This document shows positions 14,004 through 19,782 of a stretch of 19,782 bases of DNA, one piece after another (position 1 is the first letter of the stretch; every line of letters starts with the position of its first letter). The notes beneath the pieces were generated by a model. That model ran no database searches and was not told the origin of the DNA. It was given only the letters and a program-made list of their open reading frames with translations. Position numbers and translations under genes: made by a program. This DNA comes from Christensenella sp. UBA4263 (lineage in GTDB: Bacteria > Bacillota > Clostridia > Christensenellales > Aristaeellaceae), in contig DGWH01000109.1 of assembly GCA_002395225.1 (NCBI GenBank), positions 1 to 19,782 on the forward strand, read 5' to 3'.

Positions 14004-14288
14004 GTACTGGCTACACATAAGAAACAGGCTTCAACGGCTGCCTGTTTTTTCTCCCGGTGACACTTGTAACAATCCGAGGCTGACCGGATGTCACGGGAAA
14101 TACCAAGAGCACAAAAACAGTGCTCAATCATCCGGAAAAATACCATGTGGGCAGTGCTATCAAACTGGACGAGTACAATGTCGGCCGTGCAGGTCAGATC
14201 CTTACCCTGCCGTTTTATATGGCGTTTTTGCTGACGGTGTTCTGATAAGCAGGAAGCCGGATACCTTGGCAAGCAAAATCGGAAAATA
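14004..14288. other. Gene-poor stretch with a plus-strand terminator and a coding-like fragment
   Basis: A hairpin AACAGGC/GCCTGTT (14023-14029, 14040-14046) followed by a T-run to 14050 is a probable plus-strand terminator with no obvious gene before it. Beyond it, a frame ending at TGA near 14243 reads YHVGSAIKLDEYNVGRAG then LTLPFYMAFLLTVF, like the tail of an unidentified protein. The IS630 element begins at 14289. Confidence 0.45.
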
Positions 14289-14374
14289 TAGTAAACGCAA
14301 AAAGTAAATTCGTTTTGAACCGTTGCTAGAAGGCACCTTATGTGATATCATACACCAAGGAGGTGCGTGATATC

Positions 14375-14890
14375 ATGAAGGTAAGGAAATACAAAAACGA
14401 CCCTTTAGAATTGGACCGCAAATTGAAAGGAATACTCAAGGGAAATACCGATATCGAATTGGGATATAAGCTTAGTTTCATAAGCATGGTATTGAATGGA
14501 GCTTTACCTAAAGACGTTGCCGAATACTGTGTTCACGACGAAAGAGCTATTCAAAAATGGGTTAAAATTGCAGATGAGCAAGGATTTGATGCTTTGAAGC
14601 GGAAGAAGAAAGAGGGACGTCCTCCATTACTAAATCCTGAGCAGAAAGCGGAAATAAAAGCTGTGCTCGAAGATCCAAATTCGCTAGAGGAATACGGTTA
14701 TTGTGTTTGGGACGGAAAAACACTGTCTGAATTTATTAAAAAATGGTACGATGTCGATATTTCTGTAAGAAACTGCCAGTATTTATTTCATGAACTTGGT
14801 CAATCTTCGAAAACGCCACAAACATTTCCTGCACACCCGGAAAACTCCAAGGTACGTGAAGACTTTAAAAAAAACTCTCCGAATTGCTGA
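14375..14890 (+). CDS. IS630-family transposase, N-terminal frame
   Basis: 171 residues with the paired helix-turn-helix DNA-binding region of IS630/Tc1-like transposases: ELGYKLSFISMVLNGALPKD, VHDERAIQKWVKIADEQGF, a KRKKKEGRPPLL linker, and a second HTH (LSEFIKKWYDVDISVRNCQY). ATG 14375 follows AAGGAGG by 11 nt. The frame ends at TGA shortly after an A8 run (14867-14874). A -1 slip there joins it to the catalytic frame, giving FKKKLSELLKDPN across the junction. Such shifts are known in the IS630 family, so this may be programmed, not a mutation. Confidence 0.85.
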   Translation: MKVRKYKNDPLELDRKLKGILKGNTDIELGYKLSFISMVLNGALPKDVAEYCVHDERAIQKWVKIADEQGFDALKRKKKEGRPPLLNPEQKAEIKAVLEDPNSLEEYGYCVWDGKTLSEFIKKWYDVDISVRNCQYLFHELGQSSKTPQTFPAHPENSKVREDFKKNSPNC

Positions 14891-15585
14891 AGGACCCAAA
14901 CAATATCATCGTGTGTCAAGACGAGGTACATTTCCAGCTTCAGACAAATGTGACACGAACTTGGTGTCCTATTGGTACCGTTCCGGTGGTTGGTTCTGCG
15001 CCGGGGAAAGAAAGCGTTGCTTATAGTGGTTTCGTAATCTTGGGCAAAGGAAATGGACACTTGTTCGTCACAAAGCCCGAACGTTTCAACTACCTAACCA
15101 CCATAGAAAGCATCGAGGCTTTTCTTGCTGCTTATCCAATGCCTGATTTTTGTAAAATATTTATGATTATGGATAATGCACCTTGGCATAAAAAAGCCAA
15201 GAGGCTAATCAGTGAAGAATCGGATGCACGCTATCAGCAAATTCGCAATCGGGTGACGTTCTTGCCGATTCCTCCTTATTCGCCTGATTTGAATCCTATC
15301 GAGCAGGTGCGGCGAAAAGCACGCCGCGAAGTAACGCATAACACCTATTTTCCGCGTTTGAACATCCTGGTAGATGTCTTGGATTCGTACTTTTCAAAAT
15401 TTGCCCGCGCAAATATCGAACTGGCAACACTGTGCACCTTTAATTTTGATAAGCCGAAGAAGAAGGTACGTATTCGCTATACTATCGGGAACCGTTACGC
15501 GATGAAAATCAGCAGTAAGCGTCCTAAAACGTGCGTCGCACCGGTCCCTTACACTGCTTCTAACCACGCCTCGGCGGCCACGTAA
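14869..15585 (+). CDS. IS630-family transposase, catalytic DDE frame
   Basis: Open from codon 14869, just after TAA at 14866, and lacking its own ribosome site; it is most likely made by -1 frameshifting from the upstream frame. The catalytic acids are all visible: Asp in VCQDEVHFQ, Asp in MIMDNAPWHK, and Glu in PPYSPDLNPIEQ. The frame runs to the right inverted repeat. With the frameshift the fused protein is about 400 residues, a normal IS630 size, so the element may still be active. Confidence 0.85.
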   Translation, partial: KKLSELLKDPNNIIVCQDEVHFQLQTNVTRTWCPIGTVPVVGSAPGKESVAYSGFVILGKGNGHLFVTKPERFNYLTTIESIEAFLAAYPMPDFCKIFMIMDNAPWHKKAKRLISEESDARYQQIRNRVTFLPIPPYSPDLNPIEQVRRKARREVTHNTYFPRLNILVDVLDSYFSKFARANIELATLCTFNFDKPKKKVRIRYTIGNRYAMKISSKRPKTCVAPVPYTASNHASAAT

Positions 15586-15624
15586 CCATCACATCCAAAA
15601 CGATCTGACTTTTTGCGTTTACTA

Positions 15625-15699
15625 TACCGTATTGAAAATCAGCAGGTTCTGATAGTTGGTGTATTTCATACGCTTGAAGACTACAGACGCAAAGTATGA
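15625..15699 (+). pseudogene. C-terminal remnant of a ParE/RelE-type toxin gene
   Basis: 24 codons directly at the right end of the IS: YRIENQQVLIVGVFHTLEDY, then RRKV and stop. The YRIE ... V..VFH..EDYR pattern is the last two beta strands of ParE-family toxins. The N-terminal part is not found on the left side of the IS, so the insertion was accompanied by a deletion or the gene was already broken. Confidence 0.6.
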
Positions 15700-15738
15700 T
15701 GTATAGATTTTGAATCTATCTGCGAAGGAGGCAAATCG

Positions 15739-16377
15739 GTGGAAACATATGTCCCTTATTATTCCGCTGAACTTATCGCGGAAAAGAGCTGAATGATCCG
15801 GAACAGCTTTTCAGATGATACCGAGGCACTCTGCTATCTTGTGGAAGGGAAAGATTATGCCCTTCTGATTGATTCCATCCTGGGCATGGGAAATCTGAAG
15901 GCATTCTGTGAAACACAGACAGATAAGCCTGTGATCCTGGCCAATACGCATGCTCATTCGGATCATTTCGGAGGCAATTTCTTTTTGACAGCTGCTATAT
16001 GCCTCACCGTAATATAGGCTTTTTCCAGAACAGCATCAATGGCGTGAAAAAGCAGCAGCTGATCGAAATGGCAAAAGAAAGAGCCAGGGATGAATACCGG
16101 GACCTGATTCAGCCGGATGAGAATTTTACGGACTGGTTTTCGATGAAAGTTTATCCGCTATATGACGGAGATGTATTTGACCTGGGAGACCGGAAAATCG
16201 AGGTGATCGAAGTTGGCGGACATACCGCGGGTTCGGTTGTTCTGATTGATCCGCTGACAAGAATCGCGTATTCCGGCGATGCATGCAATGGAAACACGCT
16301 GCTGGAGTTCCCGAACTCCCTGCCAATCATCTCCTATGCGGGCGCTTCTTCATCTGAAGGAGAACCAGAATAATTGA
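15739..16377 (+). pseudogene. Metallo-beta-lactamase-fold hydrolase, broken by several lesions
   Basis: GTG 15739 with GGAGG 7 nt upstream begins VETYVPYYSAELIAEKS; an in-frame TGA at 15790 stands where a Trp codon (TGG) would fit, and the same frame resumes MIRNSFSDDTEALCYLVEG. The metal motif HAHSDHFGGN follows. One base is missing in the T-run near 15981-15986; after it the frame continues as DSCYMPHRNIG to VGGHTAGSVVL and YSGDACNG (metal ligands His and Asp). A third shift near 16336 moves to MRALLHLKENQ, which ends at TGA 16375. The last 40-80 residues of the family are absent. The cytoplasmic hydrolase is therefore inactive unless the lesions are sequencing errors. Confidence 0.75.
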
Positions 16378-16522
16378 TTTTCAACCAATACGTCAATGAC
16401 ATTCCGGCCTTCTTGGTATATAATGGCATACAGAGGCAATGAATTGTCGGATATGAGCACCGGAAACATATTGATGTCGGCTGAACAGGATGCTGCTCAT
16501 ATTCAGGAAGGGATGGAAACAA

Positions 16523-16799
16523 ATGAAAAAGAAGAGAATGACAAAGCAGTTGAATGAAACGGTTCGGATGCCTGAAACGAAGTCAGACACGTATCGTCCT
16601 GACAGGAAGGAATCAGATAACGATCATTCCATGAATGCCCAGTCAAGCGTAATCTATGATGAGAAACATGGGTGTTTATTGGACCGTGAGGGAAATCTGA
16701 TTCTTCGATGTGACTGAAGAACAGCAGTTTCGCTTTATCAGAAACCTGTGGGGCAGCCGGTCCCTTAGATTGACTGGAAACCCGGGAAGCGGTCTGTAG
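16523..16799 (+). pseudogene. Small hypothetical gene, apparently frameshifted
   Basis: ATG 16523, with AGGAAGGG about 10 nt upstream, opens a 64-codon basic, polar frame (MKKKRMTKQLNETVRMPE...) that reaches SSVIYDEKHGCLLDREGNLI and ends at TGA 16715. A +1 shift at about 16700 continues as FFDVTEEQQFRFIRNLWG to TAG 16797, which reads like the natural continuation. Merged length is about 92 residues. No family recognised. It could instead be an intact 64-residue protein. Confidence 0.35.
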
Positions 16800-16920
16800 C
16801 AATGACAGGGAAGAAGATCGCTCTGAATAGGTGCGCTCCTGATACACAGCGGCAGTGCGAAACAGCATCGGAAAAGGACGGTGCCTGAAGCCCAAAGACT
16901 TGCAGTGGAGGGAAATAATC

Positions 16921-17301
16921 ATGGGTAAGATAACCAATATCCCCAGTATATTTGGCGGAACAGACCATTATGATGAAGATGGAAACCTTGTGGGTTATAG
17001 CATTCCGGGCGTCTTTGGCGGAGTGGATCATTACAATGCAGACGGGTCATCTGCGGGTTACAGCGTAGAGGGCATCCTGGGCGGCATGGATCATTATGAT
17101 GCAAATGGACAGAATGCGGGGTACAGCGTTCCCGGCATTCTCGGCGGGGCGAACCATTATGACGGGTCGGGAAATTACGCTGGCTTCAGTACGCCCAATT
17201 TCCTTTCCGGAAACACCTATCACGGCGTGGATGATGATCCGCCGGATCCGTTTGAGCCCTTCAGAGACAGCGGATTTGGAGACGATGACGGGTTCATTTG
17301 A
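16921..17301 (+). CDS. Small protein of four 21-residue Gly/Tyr/Asp-rich repeats
   Basis: 126 residues with GGAGGG 8 nt before ATG. Residues 7-90 are four head-to-tail 21-residue repeats: each begins I/V-P-x-I/V-F/L-GG, continues x-D/N-H-Y-D/N, then an acidic or polar loop DG/NG/SG, and ends A/V-GY/F-S. The tail (91-126) starts TPNFLSG and is acidic, with DDDPPDPFEPF and GDDDGF. There is no signal peptide or membrane helix. Similar GG-x-x-HYD repeats occur in small uncharacterised Bacillota proteins, to my recollection; a ligand- or nucleic-acid-binding scaffold is possible but nothing in the sequence proves it. It lies upstream of the nuclease-like gene on the same strand, 76 nt apart. Confidence 0.75.
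   Translation: MGKITNIPSIFGGTDHYDEDGNLVGYSIPGVFGGVDHYNADGSSAGYSVEGILGGMDHYDANGQNAGYSVPGILGGANHYDGSGNYAGFSTPNFLSGNTYHGVDDDPPDPFEPFRDSGFGDDDGFI
16939..17190 (+). repeat. Four tandem 63-bp units within the repeat protein gene
   Basis: Units at 16939-17001, 17002-17064, 17065-17127 and 17128-17190. The DNA has diverged more than the protein, mostly at third positions, which implies selection to keep the repeat sequence. Confidence 0.85.
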
Positions 17302-17377
17302 AATTCCTGACTGAATGAGCGATACTGAATCCGGAATCATAGAGAAGGGATAAAACCGATGGAGGCACAGGTATACC

Positions 17378-18052
17378 ATGGGCATCACCAAAACTGATTT
17401 CATGCGCGGCATGCAATGCCGCAGGATGCTCTGGCTGGACAAGCACAGGCCCGGTTTGCGCATTATCCCTCCGGAGGTTCAGGCCCGGCTGGATGCCGGG
17501 AATGATTTCGGTGACCGGGCTATGGGGATGTTCGGCCCGTATGAGGAGATGACCGTCTATCTGCCGGGAAGACAGATTCCGGATAAAACGGCGATGCTTG
17601 CCCGGACACAGGAACATCTGCTTAAGGGCACGCCTGTCATCTGTGAGGCTGCTTTCAGCGATTCCGGCAATTACTGTGCGGTCGATATTCTGCGCAAAAC
17701 AGAAACCGGATATGACTTCTATGAGGTCAAGAACGCGCCGGAGGTGCGTGAGCAGTTCGTTCGGGACGCGGGGTTTCAGTACTGCATCCTTACCCGCTGC
17801 GGACTTGAGATTGGCCGCATCTATATTGTCATCCACGGGCCGGATGAGATGAACCCATTTGTTCCGGTGGAGGTTACAGGGCAGGCCAAAGAATACCGCC
17901 AGTGGGTCGATGAAAAAATCCGGGAACTGAACCGGATACAGGAGTCGGCACAAGAGGTGATGGTGAAACCCGGCTGGCAGTGCCACAATCCATATGATTG
18001 CTGGTATTCCGGTTATTGTCATGACGGCACACAGACAGATGAAGAAGCGTAA
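17378..18052 (+). CDS. Cas4-like PD-(D/E)XK nuclease domain protein (DUF2779 N-terminal half)
   Basis: 224 residues. It begins ITKTDFMRGMQCRRMLWL with Cys14, the usual opening of DUF2779/Cas4-like proteins. The nuclease core shows EAAF (Glu90), DIL (Asp103), EVK (116-118) and the QY motif (134-135). The C-terminus carries Cys202, Cys208 and Cys214 (CHNPYDCWYSGYC), which with Cys14 could hold a 4Fe-4S cluster. Full DUF2779 proteins continue several hundred residues; here the protein stops right after the cysteines, so it is either a stand-alone nuclease or truncated. ATG 17378 is 12 nt after GGAGG. There is no CRISPR array, cas gene or RecB partner in the window. A role in DNA repair or defence is possible but unproven. 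Confidence 0.7.
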   Translation: MGITKTDFMRGMQCRRMLWLDKHRPGLRIIPPEVQARLDAGNDFGDRAMGMFGPYEEMTVYLPGRQIPDKTAMLARTQEHLLKGTPVICEAAFSDSGNYCAVDILRKTETGYDFYEVKNAPEVREQFVRDAGFQYCILTRCGLEIGRIYIVIHGPDEMNPFVPVEVTGQAKEYRQWVDEKIRELNRIQESAQEVMVKPGWQCHNPYDCWYSGYCHDGTQTDEEA

Positions 18053-18084
18053 ATATTTGCGATATCTGCTTTGCTGCATGCCGT

Positions 18085-18414
18085 GTGCACAGCCTGAAAA
18101 AGGAACGGTTTAAAACCTTGTCCGATCTTCATGATATTTACGACTACATCGCTTTTAATCTTCTGGCTTCTGATGTGGCAAGAAACACAACAGACAGGAT
18201 TCTTGAAGCAGTCAGAACTCTTCAAACCATGCCGGAAAGGAATCCGCTGTACAAGGAAGAGCCATGGCACAGCCAGGGAGTCCGTTTCATTCCGGTAAAG
18301 AACGACATCGTTTTCTACACAGTCAACACTGACACGGATACAGTTTCTATCGCCCGCATCATGTACGGTGCAAGAGACCTCTCTCATCAGCCTGCTGAAA
18401 CCAACGAATGGTGA
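18085..18414 (+). CDS. RelE/ParE-family toxin-like protein without visible antitoxin
   Basis: 109 residues from GTG 18085. The helical part reads LHDIYDYIAFNLLASDVA, then ILEAVRTLQTMPERNPLY, and the beta-sheet core GVRFIPVKNDIVFYTVNTDT and VSIARIMYGARD: the ParE/RelE order. The usual first beta strand before ALSDL is short or missing; the frame is open to 18043 but offers no ATG and no ribosome site, so the N-terminus may be eroded. ParE-type proteins poison gyrase and RelE-type cleave mRNA; either needs an antitoxin, normally just upstream, but the gene there is the nuclease-like one. Orphan or decayed toxin. Confidence 0.65.
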   Translation: MHSLKKERFKTLSDLHDIYDYIAFNLLASDVARNTTDRILEAVRTLQTMPERNPLYKEEPWHSQGVRFIPVKNDIVFYTVNTDTDTVSIARIMYGARDLSHQPAETNEW

Positions 18415-18419
18415 TCGAC

Positions 18420-18433
18420 TCAGCTTAAGCTGA
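18420..18433. repeat. 14-bp perfect palindrome after the toxin-like gene
   Basis: TCAGCTTAAGCTGA is fully self-complementary and starts 6 nt past the toxin stop. There is no T-run. Possible operator or chance; nothing else was seen in 18434-18582. Confidence 0.5.
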
Positions 18434-18596
18434 ATCCGTAAAGGAAAATCTCCCATCCATGCCTGGCTTTACGGAGGCTTGGAAATGGTCATTGAACTGT
18501 CCGTTGATTGCCAAATGGATTTCCTGGGGGCATAATACGATTGCTGTGTGGAACAGGAGTCTGGCCCGGCCAATATCATCAAAGAGGTGAAAAGCG

Positions 18597-18971
18597 ATGA
18601 ACCGAAAAGCTCTTGAAGACCTGATTCAGGTGTGCAAATCTGATTCCGAGCTGCTTGAAATCATAGAGGATGCACTTCGTTCCTTTGAGGAATATCATAC
18701 GGCTATCTATTCCATGGAAATCAGAAAACGGATTTTGTCTGGAACTGTGGATGTGCAGACGTATCAGGAAGAAATCGGGAATATGGATCAGCAGCGAACC
18801 AGCCGTCATAATGCGGTCATCGCCAATATCAGCGTGCTGAATCGCCTGGCAGAGCAGTCAGGGCTTCCGCCTGTTTATGATGGCGTCATTTCCAGGGATC
18901 AGCCATACAGACGGCAGATTGCAGACGCTGTGCTGAACTATGTCCGGGACATTATTCTGGAGCGGCCGTAA
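18597..18971 (+). CDS. DUF3232-like small protein
   Basis: 124 residues, predicted all-helical and cytoplasmic, with GAGGTG 7 nt before ATG. Recognisable features are ALRSFEEYHTAIYSMEIRKR, MDQQRTSRHNAVIANISVLN and RLAEQSGLPPVYDG, a pattern I associate with the DUF3232 family (SME.R, a charged pair, then HN..I..V..LNR..E..GLPP). Function unknown; the family is common among accessory genes of Bacillota. It is closed by a strong terminator and is probably its own transcription unit. Confidence 0.6.
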   Translation: MNRKALEDLIQVCKSDSELLEIIEDALRSFEEYHTAIYSMEIRKRILSGTVDVQTYQEEIGNMDQQRTSRHNAVIANISVLNRLAEQSGLPPVYDGVISRDQPYRRQIADAVLNYVRDIILERP

Positions 18972-18988
18972 TTGTCCGATAGTGTTTA

Positions 18989-19028
18989 AAAGCAGAGGAA
19001 AAACGCTGTTTCCTCTGCTTTCTGTTTT
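18989..19028 (+). terminator. Rho-independent terminator of the DUF3232-like gene
   Basis: A perfect 13-bp stem (AAAGCAGAGGAAA, 18989-19001, with 19009-19021), a 7-nt loop, and a T5 run at 19024-19028. Confidence 0.92.
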
Positions 19029-19257
19029 TCTGTTGTCAGCGGACGATGAAAGATGAAACTCCCGGACCCGGGATCATTGCACAGCAGGAGAGACTTACTT
19101 ACAGCGAACGTTTGCTTTTTCGGACAGCCGCCATGTTGGTGAGGTCTCCATGCCGGATTTCAGGCTCCAGCGCCGCAGTGATCCTATCCTTGCACTGCAG
19201 AAAAAGGGGCGCGTCAGGTTTGCACCGGAAACGGTGCGATGCGTGATAAAGCTGCAG
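19029..19257. other. Non-coding stretch between convergent genes
   Basis: No credible gene. It contains TCCCGG/CCGGGA near 19060 and a neat hairpin GCACCG-GAAA-CGGTGC (19222-19237), located just past the msrA stop on the minus strand; no T-run follows it, so it is a poor terminator. Confidence 0.4.
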
Positions 19258-19683
19258 TCACAGGTGCACCACACAAGTCTTCAGCTCCGCCGGCATTTCC
19301 TGTTCACTGAGAGGGGAGAATTCTCCGCGCTTCGCTTCAACCAGCGGCGGCGTTCCGGGGAACAGCACCAGTCCGCAGGCACCCGCTGCCATCGGTGTAC
19401 GGTACTGGATGGCTTCGTCCTCTCCCTGCCGGTTGACGGAAGTTGGGTCGATGATCTTGAAATAGGCGTCCAGCAGGCTTTGCAGGGGCAGAACGGCCGG
19501 TGAAAAGACGAACCGGACGGTTTCGGCGTGGCCCGCGTGATGCTTCACTTCCTGATACGTTGGGTTCGCGGCAGGACTGTTTGCATAGCCGACTTCCGTC
19601 TCGATGACGACGGGAATCAGGTCAAAATATTTCTGGCAGCCCCAGAAACAGCCTCCGGCCAGGTAAAGGGTTTTTCTGTCCAT
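19258..19683 (-). CDS. msrA: Peptide methionine sulfoxide reductase MsrA, unusual C-terminus
   Basis: Reduces methionine-S-sulfoxide in proteins. 141 residues from ATG 19683 (GGGAG about 9 nt upstream): KTLYLAGGCFWGCQKYFD with catalytic Cys12 in GCFWG, then VGYANSPAANPTYQEV, HAGHAETVRFVF, and IIDPTSVNRQGEDEAIQYRT. Up to this point it is a normal MsrA. The last about 45 residues (PMAAGACGLVLFPG... to KTCVVHL) lack the usual YYT segment and the PAE-x-YHQDYL motif, and the protein is 15-40 residues short. A frameshift or 3' replacement is likely; no MsrA-like ending was found in the other frames downstream. Activity is doubtful, although a late Cys is present. Confidence 0.8.
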   Translation of the reverse strand: MDRKTLYLAGGCFWGCQKYFDLIPVVIETEVGYANSPAANPTYQEVKHHAGHAETVRFVFSPAVLPLQSLLDAYFKIIDPTSVNRQGEDEAIQYRTPMAAGACGLVLFPGTPPLVEAKRGEFSPLSEQEMPAELKTCVVHL

Positions 19684-19711
19684 GCTTCTATCTCCCGAAT
19701 CTGTTTGCATT

Positions 19712-19765
19712 TCACATTCGATTCCGGCTCAGCAGGACGGCGTAGGAACCGCATCGACAGCGCAT
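19712..19765 (-). CDS. 17-residue ORF with perfect ribosome site upstream of msrA
   Basis: GAAAGGAGG at the window edge, 8 nt before ATG 19765, begins MRCRCGSYAVLLSRNRM and stops at TGA 19712-19714, 28 nt before the msrA start. The strong ribosome site suggests real translation: a leader peptide, or the start of a gene broken by a frameshift. The two Cys are CxC-spaced. No family can be assigned. Confidence 0.3.
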   Translation of the reverse strand: MRCRCGSYAVLLSRNRM

Positions 19766-19782
19766 TGCCGAAACCTCCTTTC

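Larger units (their letters stand above)
14289..15624 (+). mobile_element. IS630-family insertion sequence
   Basis: About 1.33 kb bounded by inverted repeats: TAGTAAACGCAAAAAGT at the left, and its near-complement ACTTTTTGCGTTTACTA at the right; similarity continues inward through TCGTTTTG. TA dinucleotides adjoin both ends, as expected for IS630 target duplication; because the ends read TATAGTAAA and TTTACTATA, the exact boundary is ambiguous by 2 nt. It contains two overlapping frames of a DDE transposase. Confidence 0.88.

Noticed and set aside
14107..14125. GAGCAC/GTGCTC hairpin as an attachment site
   Set aside because: A 6-bp hairpin with no matching second copy and no integrase gene nearby.
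17378..18052. True Cas4 of a CRISPR-Cas system
   Set aside because: The sequence begins and is laid out like DUF2779 proteins, and no CRISPR array or other cas gene is in the window.

Overview
The window looks like a chromosomal segment of a low-to-mid GC Bacillota (Firmicutes), probably a gut or rumen clostridial or erysipelotrichial lineage. Support: strong AGGAGG-type ribosome binding sites, sigma-A promoters with A-rich surroundings, many Rho-independent terminators, a secreted FMN/FAD fumarate-reductase-like protein paired with a MerR regulator, an Fe-S serine dehydratase and an IS630-type element. Taxonomy below phylum is inference.

Left third (1-7660), metabolic genes. A secreted flavoprotein reductase (minus strand) is divergent from a MerR-family regulator, and both face promoters containing dyads. 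A membrane-anchored DUF3089-type hydrolase follows, preceded by a sequence found again at 9.9 kb. Then comes a serine module: an SstT-like Na+/serine symporter and a single-chain L-serine dehydratase, so serine is imported and deaminated to pyruvate and ammonia.

Middle (7660-11835), accessory and repetitive. Directly behind the serine dehydratase lies a tandem array of a roughly 0.87-kb unit (two units plus a partial third). Each full unit holds a short plus-strand RNA gene (promoter, about 100 nt, strong terminator) converging on a 35-codon minus-strand ORF with its own promoter, and a decayed plus-strand gene. RNA and ORF overlap at their 3' ends, the geometry of type I toxin-antitoxin modules. 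A reduced, inverted copy of the 3' overlap is at 11.7 kb. Between them is an HTH protein gene with a translationally coupled partner, expressed behind the second copy of the 3.7-kb leader sequence.

Right half (11836-19782), mixed. It holds a 5'-truncated flavin reductase, an alpha-galactosidase-like GH36 enzyme, an IS630-family element whose transposase needs a -1 frameshift and which abuts the tail of a ParE-type toxin gene, a metallo-beta-lactamase-fold pseudogene with several lesions, a protein made of four 21-residue repeats, a Cas4-like PD-(D/E)XK nuclease half, a RelE/ParE-like toxin with no visible antitoxin, a DUF3232-like protein, and an MsrA with an unusual C-terminus. The many broken genes and small orphans mark this as a gene-turnover region. 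No tRNA, rRNA or CRISPR array was seen.

The best candidate for an undescribed system is the 7.9-9.0 kb array of convergent small RNA / small peptide pairs, together with its diverged copy at 11.7 kb.
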